Source: Glossina fuscipes (Eukaryota; Arthropoda; Insecta; Diptera; Glossinidae). Taken from it: 64,000 nt of DNA. Every line of letters starts with the position of its first letter. The first letter of the stretch is position 1. Location: the NCBI RefSeq assembly GCF_014805625.2, contig NW_023998423.1, positions 15,511,229-15,575,228 of the forward strand, given 5' to 3'. The translations under genes were made by a program, and so were the position numbers. Under the pieces are notes generated by a model. It was not told the DNA's origin. It was given only the letters and a program-made list of their open reading frames with translations, and did no database searches. Below are positions 50,056-60,452 of this stretch, in pieces.

Positions 50056-53000
50056 TTTTGGAGAGCTTAGATAATGAACTCGTTGTGAACACCGGCCGGA
50101 ACCATGAAGAAAAAAAAATGAAACCCGCATATCTACTCCCCCCTCTACACAAAAAGCTGTCCCGAATATTTTCTAGAGCCGTTGGTGTAAAAAAGTGTGG
50201 CGTTCAAGTAATTTAAATGCCCACACCTAATCGAATTTTTTATAATTTTGATCTATTCGTTCGATTTCATTTGGAGAGGAACTTTCTTAATTGTCTTCTA
50301 GGAAAATAGATTGAATCGACCCGCTAAATTTATTCTAAATAAGACTTCATAAAAATATCATGAAAGCTTCCATACTCCACAATTGAATTGAAAATATTGA
50401 CATATTAAAAGAGAAAAAAACAAACTTCATGTTTTAGATACAAGTGCCCAGTTAACTATAGATCTGATTTTGCTGGGAAATACCATACCTTGAATGAGAC
50501 CGAGATTAAAGTACTTTCAAATAGTTGAAAAGATCAGCAAATATTTTTCTTTTTTTCATGTGACCCTTTCTTGCGAAAGGCGATGATGGTCAGAAACAAA
50601 TAAAGAAAGGGAAAGAAAGACATAGGGGAATGGTGACCGCTACGACCTCTAAGTCGAAGCAATACATGTAAAGAAATTTATTCAAACATTCTCCATTGTA
50701 TGGAATTTGTATTTTCTCAGATGGTGAATTTCTATACAAATTATTGAGAATATACACATTAATCTCGCATCGATGGCTTTTTTATAAAGACCTGTTGAAT
50801 GATTGAGTACGAATATACGCTTATTCTCTAAGTCGAAGCAATACATGCAAAATTCTTGATAATTGTATACGCTTATTCTCGATGCGTGTAGAAGTTTTTA
50901 TTGTGTTTCTATTATAGGTAAGGAATGGCAAACAAAAACCACAGAAAGCAAAGGTATTTTCAGTTTATGTTGCACTGTAAGCGTGTTCAGTTGCAAAGTC
51001 GTCGACAAAACAAAGATCCAACTTAACAGAATAAACGATTTGGCTCATTTTCAACACTGCAAGAATTTTCAATGTTTTTGTCAAACTTCAAGACACCATT
51101 ATCATTTTTGCACAGAGAAAACTTTATACAGGAGGACCCACGGTCATGCTCCCTATTTAACAATGCATAGAAAAATTTGGCATATTAGATGATTGTCCAA
51201 TTGGATAAAACAATTTATTGTGCTTGTTTGAATTTATTTATTAAAATCACACATGTTCTTACAAGATAAATTCTGTAATTATAATTAGAGAGGAGAGTTG
51301 CAACAAATAGTATATGGACACAGTTGTAATAATAAGTACGTGGAGAAGTATATTAGATTATATAAATTTTCATTCATTCTCAACACATTGAACGTCTCCC
51401 ATGCAAACGATTTTATAATAATTAGGCCTTTAAAGGGCAAGAAAGTCTAAATTTTAGTAGTTTATGTTAAAAATCTTTACAAAATTATAATAAAAATTTA
51501 TTGTGAAAAATTTGAACTACATAGCTGCATTTTTCCGCTCTCAATAAAAGAGTTCTTATGAAAAGCAGGCCGTTATGTTGCATTAAATTACAATTTTTAG
51601 CACTTTTTTAGTTGAAGAACAATATTAAGTGAAATGGAGTGGAGTATTTAAACGGTTTTCTCCGATTATAAAGTTTTTCCTTGCACAACGCGGATATAAT
51701 ATAGTTGTATAGAAATGCTTTAGATAATGCAAGCAGGTGAGCAAATCGCATAGCTGAAAGTCAGCTTTAGCGAAAGATACGATTTTCTCCTTTATTCGGC
51801 TTTGGGCCAATCTTTTATATCCGCTATCTTTCCTTAAAACAAACACAAAACATCAAAATTTTATACTTAATAATTTTGAATGGGCGTGACCGATTGTCTT
51901 CATATTTTTACAGGTTTTCCGCAATCCTGTACACACGTATACGCGTGGAACTTTTTATCATACCATCTGTTGTAGCTTGTAAGAAACAAGGAGAACTCAC
52001 AATTTTTTTTCCTTTTGAATATTGGGATGTTCTTAGCCTCCGTTGAGCTATGGGCGTGCCGTTCAACCGATTTGGAGCGTGCAAGTACTTCCAACGTTTC
52101 TATCTATGTTAAAGCTGATAACTTCCAGAGAAATGTTTGCCGCACAAATCAAGAGAAATGACCAGTTGGACGGGCGAACTTGTCCAAATTTATTCAGGAT
52201 TTAACGTATTGATCAAGTATGTATATACCTTGTAGCGTCTTGTGAAATTTCTTTGTTGCATAACATAAAACTAATAACTTGATTTTTTTTTTTTTTTTAA
52301 ATAAACACAAAAACATTTATTAAATATAATATATATGTGCATGTACATATATTTAAGAAAATAATTACATACATAAACACTTTTCACATAAAATATCTCT
52401 TTTTAAAATTTATTAACACTTTAACAGAACTTACGAAAGAAAGTTTAGATTTATTTTAATCAAGAACAGAAACCGAGAAAAATTTAGTAATAAATCAAAA
52501 TTGTGTTCACTTCTTTTGAATAAATTAAAAGCCGAGAGAGGGGACAGCGAAACGTTTATTAAAATATATGTGTATATGCGTAAAGTGACGTAACAATTAT
52601 TATTATTATTAGTTTGCAAGATGTTCTCTTTATTATGTTTCTCCAAATTGAAATTTTTTTCATTACTCATTACGACGAATATAAAGTATAAGTAAAGCCA
52701 TAAATTCTTAAAAATCTAAAGAAATTGTAATGAAAACATATAATATATATAAATTTATAGAAACAAAGAAAAAAAAAAAAGTTTAAATATAAGATGCAAA
52801 TGACATAAAAAAATTTTATCAAGCCCAAAGTAAGTTCATTATTATGTTAAGGATTGAGAGGAGAAAAAGGAAAATCCTCTTCATTGTTTTCCTTTTCTTT
52901 TTTTTGAAAACTTTATAAAAATGATTTTTTTAATTAAAACTCCTAAGACTTTTACTAATATGTACAATATTTTCACTTAATCAAAATCAAATATCTAAAT

Positions 53001-53352
53001 ATAATATAATTGATCAGAGTGTTTAAGAAACACAAAATAATTTAAAAAAAAAAAAAATGTAATTGAAATGATGAAATATTTTTTATGAAAGAGCGCAAGT
53101 GAGTTTTAAAAATTTAAGAAAAAATTATTCCACCTACGTTGTTAACTTAAATTTCTACTCACGCGCCCTTACAAGGCACATTATTTACATTTAGTTTACT
53201 TGACGTTCACAATTGAAAATATTTTCATTGTGTGTTTTCATTGTATTCACAAAAATGTAATATGTAAAATTAGGCTTAAATCTAAAAGAAGAAATATGGC
53301 TGCAACTTTACGACATATGTAGAAAAGTTTAAGTTTGGTTTACCTCTATTTA
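50056..53352. other. Region downstream of koi: part 3' UTR, part unassigned
   Basis: The koi 3' UTR must begin at 53352 and run left. Minus-strand AATAAA motifs at 52629-52634 and near 52556, 52452 and 52316 are possible ends. Further left a 22-bp word (CTCTAAGTCGAAGCAATACATG) occurs at 50647-50668 and 50826-50847. No second gene is recognised. Confidence 0.5.
51857..52215 (-). mobile_element. Family-2 repeat fragment, reverse orientation
   Basis: The plus strand contains GAATGGGCGTGACCGATTG, GGGCGTGCCGTTCAACCGAT and TCCAACGTTTCTATC, in the order of the reversed family-2 interior. Neither inverted end is intact. Confidence 0.45.
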
Positions 53353-53577
53353 TTAGATGCCATCTTCTGCTATCGTCGACTTACCATGCACACGAAATCG
53401 ATACAGACAAGTGTAGAGAGGTTGTCCGTGATTGGATTCAATGCGTAACTCGACAATTTCGTACGGCTGACGAATGCCTTTATTTAACACGGGAAAGTAT
53501 TGCAAGGAAGCATTATTATCAATGTATTCATACTCTCCAAATAATACCGGATCTTGATCTTTTTCATCTTTTAGACC
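53353..53577 (-). CDS. koi: koi last exon: C-terminal SUN domain and stop
   Basis: After the acceptor CTTGTAG this exon encodes 74 residues. They include LFGEYEYID and end YTCLYRFRVHGKSTIAEDGI before TAA (53353-53355). YTC contains the second cysteine of the SUN disulfide, and FRVHG is the usual end of a SUN domain. A consensus donor, CATG|GTAAGT (at 53384), lies 31 nt before the stop and could give an alternative tail. AATAAA motifs on the minus strand occur at the stop itself (about 53349-53354) and at 52629-52634 and beyond, so the 3' UTR end cannot be set. Confidence 0.94.
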   Translation of the reverse strand, partial: GLKDEKDQDPVLFGEYEYIDNNASLQYFPVLNKGIRQPYEIVELRIESNHGQPLYTCLYRFRVHGKSTIAEDGI

Positions 53578-56500
53578 CTACAAGAAGCAAACATTATTTA
53601 TCAGCAGTAGACATAAAAACAAAAAAAAACAAAAAAATGCCGAATCATGGCAAATAACCGATTATGTAATTAGTACCCGAGATGTGTTTCTCAGCAATAT
53701 ATAGTTACATTGAATTAGCAATAAAGCACTCAACAATAGCAAGAAGATGATCGGCACTGACTTCCGAAAAGAAATATCCCTGATCAACAGTTTTGGGCTC
53801 AAAAAAAAAAAAAAAAAAAAAAAATGTACATTTGTCAATATACGCTTTCTAAGCTGGCTCCATAAACCATAAAATGAAATGAACTAATTAAGCTAATGCA
53901 TTAATACTTCGGTATGGCAACAATTGAAAAACATCATAAAGAAAAAGTCATCAAAACTTAAAACATCGCAATGAAGGTGAATAATCTCTAGCAAGTATAT
54001 CCAGCAAAGATCACTCCAACATTATATGCAGTTGCGCACAAGTCATATATGACACAGGAAGAAAGTCAGTTTTACATACCTCCACCTATTCGCATAAATT
54101 TCAGACCTTCATTTGCTACAGTAGACTGTTATCTACTATAAGTTGACAAAAAATTTGTTAATCTTTACGCACAATAGGCACTTTTAAATATATGAAATCC
54201 AGGACCTAGAGGATACAACACGATAATCAAAAGTCTAAGTAAAAAGCAAAGGGAAAAAGCATTCGCGGGTTAATTCAGATCTTGTGTGAAACTAAATTTT
54301 CATCTCAATGATACTAAAACAGTTAATACCCATACGATAATAGGGGTTTTGTGCACACATAGCGCAAGATCATATCTCCTAATTAATATCAAATATATAT
54401 TTAGGACAGACAACCTGGTTCTATCGCGCAATGGAAAAGAGTATTCTATCCCTGTACAACTTATAAAAATGAAACTAATAGAAGTCACACTTTGACACTT
54501 TCAATATGATATGGATAGATTTACATTCTGAGCAATTCATAACATAAGACTTTACTTAACACTCACTCACTTGATGGTGAAAACTATAACAAATAGGATC
54601 ACGTTTGTCATCCTTGCCGCAATAAATACATAATGATGTCTGGATTTTTAACAACTTAACTTACCCAAACTGTGAAATTTCTGGGAGCCGACTCAATACG
54701 ACCACTGGGAGACAAACTCTTTGGTATGTGCTCTAAAGTGAACCCGGTCACGTAAACCATAGAATTCAATTTTAAAACTAAAAACGAAAAAAAAAAACAA
54801 GACTTGTAGCGATCAAGTTGCGTTGTAATATTTCGTTTTCAACTTACCTAGGAAACCAGGAAATCCCTGAAATGCCCAACATTCACCTGGTTGAACATTG
54901 GGGGAAATGGCTATTCTGGGCGTATTCGTGGGATACCATAGTGGAATACCAAATATTGATATTTGCGCCGATTTCGTTTGATAGCTTTCTGTGCAACGTG
55001 TAGAAAGTATTTGGCCGCCAGCTGATTCCAAAGCAAAATCGACTAAACCCGTCTTATCGGCATCATAAACAGCTAGAACTGATTTCACTACATTTTTTAT
55101 TTCTTCATCAGAGAGAGCATTCTTGATTTGACCGTCGATTAATGCATTGTTTTCACTTTGTTTTCGTTCAACGGCCAGAAGTATTTCACTCTTTAACTTT
55201 TCACTTATGGCATGCATTAGCAAAGCACTTGAACGATTCATTTCTTCATGTATTCTACTGCCAGTCGCGTTACTCATTTCTAGTAAACGTTGCTCTAAAT
55301 AGCTTTTGGCTACAAAAACTTGATGAATCCATTCGCGTAGATCGATATCTTTCAACTGAGATCCGTTTAAAGTTGAAGATGTCGATTTAAAGCCTAGAAT
55401 TTCTATTAGAATCGCTTTAACTTGCTGATTAAGTTGTGAGAAATGTTCATCTTTTAATGCACTCAATTGTTCGGAAATGTCTTGAAATAATGCCTTTAAA
55501 CGTTGATCGACATCCAGCTGATGATCTTCGAAACGTTTTAATAAATCATTTTGGCTCTGTTGTAACATATTCAGCGATTGTTGCATCTGTTCACTCGCTG
55601 ACAGTTTACTGGCAATAATTTTTTTAATAAAATCTAAATCTTTAGTGAGATCTTCGAAATCTAAATTATTTTTCTTAAGATTTTCGGAGAATTTTTCTTG
55701 AAAGTAACCCTGAAATAACGAAGATTTCACAATTTTATCAATAAATTCCTCCATATTCAAGTTTTCCGTTATTAAGCGAGAATTTTGATCGTTAATGTTG
55801 GTCATACTTTGCGCAATAAGTGTTTTAACTTGTAACATTTGTTCGTTGGACAGTCGGACAGGATGTCCAAAGGATGCCTTTAATTTCGACGTAACTGTTG
55901 CCACTAATTCATCCATTTCTTGGGAGGATAATTTAATATTTGCGGCATCTTTTTGTCTTTCAATTAACGCATCAAAGTTTTCTTTAATTATTTGTACTAT
56001 TAATTGTATTTGTTTTGCACTTAAAACGGAAGCCAGCTCCTTTCGTTTCATTTCCTCATCTTTCATCTTTATATCCATTAGCTTTTGCACATAATTATTA
56101 ACATGATTTATTAGGTTATCATACTCTTCCTTACTAAGAGATTTCTGCATTGCATACTGAAGATCATCTAATGTATGACTAGAAGGCGAGGTTAGAAAAC
56201 CTTTTAAAGTATCGACACCGCTAGATAAAATACTCGTTAAACCTGTCATGACAGTCAATGGCAACCAGGTTTGTAAGTGCTGTTCAATAAGCTTCTCAGA
56301 AGCATCCAATGAATACCAGGCTGCAGATAGAAATTATAGCTAATTATTAATTAAATTATCGATGTTTGAGAAAATATTGCAATCCCATGTCCCAGTGTAC
56401 ACGCACTGGCGGATAGAAATTAGATAGATATGTTATTCTATGTTGGTGGAGGGTATTCCTTTTTCAATTTTCCTGTCTTAATATTTATATATATATGTAT

Positions 56501-59500
56501 AAGTAAGAGCATTTCCGTATTTGACAAGAAATTATATTTGGACAGGAACGAATTTTTTATACCCATCACCGTTATGCTAAAAGGACTAAAAATAGGCAGG
56601 AGTAGTAAATTTTCGTATTCAATTATACTGATTGGACGCAGCTGAGAAAAAGTGAACATTTATATAGTGTATGTGTTGTACTTTTTGGGTAACAAGCAAA
56701 AAATGGGCGTTCTTAGTTCACGTGGTACTGTGATCGTGAACTTCGACAATTTTGGCCCTTTTGCGATTTTTCTGCCAAACTTCATTTTTGCGACCAGAAG
56801 AGATATTTATATATAAGGACAGACAGACATACATAAATCGATTCGGAATTTGATGCTGATCAAGAATATATATATACTACCGAAGCTTTTGACAGAATGA
56901 TTTTACCTCTCATCCTTCGGTGATGGGTATAAAAATCTTTTTAGGGGTGCGTTATGCATCTGACATTATTATAAAAATTAATATTATATTTGTATTTCCT
57001 ATTCAAGACGTACGATTTACCTTTACAATGGACTTTAACAGTAAAATATTACAGACCCGTTTGGTTTTCACAACCTTAACGAGGACGCAACTACTTCACT
57101 CTCCTCATGAAAAGCTACTAAATGAACATAAAAGACGTCAACTTCTAGGACTTCTAGGACTATTTGACGCTATCTTTTACTATTTTCGTGGTAAAGAACT
57201 GAAAAATACACCTTCTACTTGCTTTTCTGCGCATCTGTGTGCAGCGCCTTTGCTAATGGTGCTCACGAAAAGAACCCAATACTTTGATTCATTGATATCA
57301 TTTATTCTATCTTGGAATTATAGAATGGAAATGGCCGTTTATTAGAACTACTAGTACCGAAATGTGGGACACTATATGCATATTGCCTTAACAAGGCTAA
57401 GAGATTTAAACTGAGCTAAAGTTTTTGTATTAATTATGAGCCTATCAGCTGATCGATTATAATCCTTTTCACCTTCTGGATCTGTACAGGGATTATTGGA
57501 AAAAGGCGATATGTGACGAATTTACCGCAAGATGTTAAAATTTAACACAAATTGTCCATTTTTGCGACTTTTGGAATTCCAGTAACCAGCGTACACAAAA
57601 AAGTTTAGATTCTCCCGCATATTTTGGATATCTAAGATCTGAGTCAATTAATGTGCAGCTGTTCACCTTCGTGGGAAATATAAAGGTCTTACATTCGTGT
57701 TCACATTGCAGCTTTTTCGCTCAACAAAATAAATTATCTGCTGTTGATTTGCTGAATCGCAGAGGAAGAAGGAAGATCTTATGGGAAAATTCACTAACTT
57801 CTATCAACTCTTATCATTAGTATACGAAAGATTTTTTTAGTTGGTTTCTTCCTCTTGCTCGATTCTTTACCTGTCAAGATCTACAGGTTCGCACTAGTTG
57901 GTTTATGCCGATTTTTAGAAAACTTTTTATATCTACCTAAAGAGACCACACTTGAACATATCCGCGATTTGCGAAAGGCAGTACTGTCGTGTCCAAAAAT
58001 TAAAGCCAATTTAAATTTGTGTTGTTTTGAATCTGTTCCGGAATCTTTTTGCGAATAGCTTCTTGCAACCGAAAGAGTTTTGTCCGCCGGACGGAAGGAA
58101 TTCATAGTGCACAACACCACGATTATCGAAGAAAACTGTTAAAAAAATATTTCTAATATTTAATATATCCGTGAATATTAGTCTTATTTTTTGGGAGCAG
58201 TATTATATGAACCCTATCCTGAAGAAGCAAGTGAAATGAAATGTGTCAGAGACCCTGAAAAGTAAAAATACTGTTTACTTTAAGAGCTTTCTCAAAGGAT
58301 GGATATATAAATGTCAAAGCATGTAATTTATAGGCTTTCATTAAATTTTGGGAACCGTACAAAATCCTTCTTCATTTGTTGTATATTAAATAAAAAAAAA
58401 AAAAAAGAAAAGTGTATTGATGAAGCGTACATAGAGGGCTTTTTTTGACCAACAAATTTTTTTTGTGCTGTTAATGAGCTAATATAAAAAATAAAAAATA
58501 ATTTTTGAGAATACAAATGAAGAAGGATAGAGTAGTTTAGTTTTATTTTTTTTTTTTTTTCTATAATTGTAACGAATTACTTACCTGCAAATAAAAGTAA
58601 TTCTTTACAAATAAGTTACTAATGAAACTCATTAAAAATTTCATATAAAAATATTTAAAAATTGTTTTTTTTTTTTTTTATATTTCTTTTTTTTTTTTTT
58701 TTTTTTGTGATCATTAATAATGTGAACAATAGCTGAGAGAACAAAATTGAAAAATAAAAAAAAAACATTTAACATTTCTACGAGAAAAAAAATGATATTA
58801 CAATTTAATAATAAATGCTAACATAACTTTTATTCACGAAAGTAGTTGTTAGACAACGATAACCGTGTGTTCTTGACATAAAATTCAGAGAATTGTTGTT
58901 GTATTATAACAGATATAAAATTAATTTGTAAATATATTTGTAACATAGTACTTAAATTTTTAAATTTAAACACATTCTCTATCCTTCTCCAATTTGTTTT
59001 TATATATATGTTTATAATTATTCCGTCATATCATCGTATTAATTAACGTCGAGAGTTTAAGGATTACTTTGAATTGTATTATGATTATTAAAGGAAAAAA
59101 AGATTCCAACATGGACATTTAGTATGGGACAAAATAAATCGAAAATATATCCAAACGCTTGAATTTGTACGTATCTATGAGATATCTAAGTTGACAAAAT
59201 ATTCGAAAACTATGAAGAAATAATTTTAAGGATATATATATGTAAACGTATGTACATAAAAAACTTAAAAAAAGAAAAACAAAAAAATGACATATGAAAA
59301 ATTAAAAAAAAAAAAAATTTTTTAATTTAACTAAATCAAGAATAAAATATTCACAAAAAACGTTTTGATTGATTTAAAACAGAAATTAAATTGAAATAAA
59401 TAAACGAAAATTAAATAAATATTGAAAAATTTTGTTCTTCCTCTGTACGATCACTTTAAAGTTAAACCATAAATCGCGATGATATGTTAATAGCTTGCTC

Positions 59501-60418
59501 TCTATAGGCTTCTAAACTCTTTCATAGTACTCATCGCGGCGTACTAATTTTCGACCTTCATCGTATAGATTTTGTGTTAATGTTTTTAAATATAGAAAAT
59601 AATCATTCGACCAATCGCGGAGGTCTTCGTAATGATTAAACGTTTGAGACTTCAACTTATCAAGCTGTTCGTGATTCAAGTATTCGGACAAATCGATTTG
59701 GGATAATTCGGGTAATCTAAAGGTATATTCGGTAAATGATTTAGGCGGAAAGGGTTCAGTGGGATGCAGATAATAATAAAGACCTGTTTAAAAAACAAGA
59801 AATAAAAAATATATATATAACGTATTAGTTTTATTATAGGTAAACCGTAGAGTAACGGTTATGAAACAACATATAAACCATGACCAGAACAATGGATTCA
59901 ATGGATTTAAAAATTTTATCTTCTCTTTAAATGTATTTCTTACAACGTAGCGCTATTAGTGTTTGGATAGTGTGTTGTCGTCCCTGTTTATATCGTCCAT
60001 CATTGAGATGAAATTTTATGTTTTATACATAAACCACGGTTCGATATAAGTTGCATAAATCAGGGCACGCACGCGGAGGTCAATTTACGGTACTCGATGT
60101 CGAGAGTAAGCGCGATTGGGATTTTTGCATTTGTATTTATAGTTCTCGAGATTGAATGCTTAGTTTGAGAGAATCCATAGACTTTGCATTTTTTTTTTAC
60201 TATTGAGTAAAAAATTTCTCGATCGTAAGGTATTGTTAGAAAATACACATTTTTGATGGAAGTAAAATGCGCGGAGATATAAAGACCACCTAATCTCATT
60301 AATGAGGGAAATTTCAAAATGTTGGCAAAAATAAATAATTATTTTTAAAGCTTTCCTTTATAGGTGTAATAAAATAAAAGTCTATTATGAAAACAAAAAT
60401 AAGCAAAAAATTTTCAGG

Positions 60419-60452
<34 letters not shown>

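Noticed and set aside
56309..56320. Start of the 498-codon ORF taken as a gene start
   Set aside because: The first codon is TTG and lies just inside an exon whose acceptor joins in phase to the transmembrane exon; there is no initiation context.
56920..57345. 141-codon ORF within the klaroid intron
   Set aside because: It begins inside a family-2 repeat and shows no domain; probably chance.
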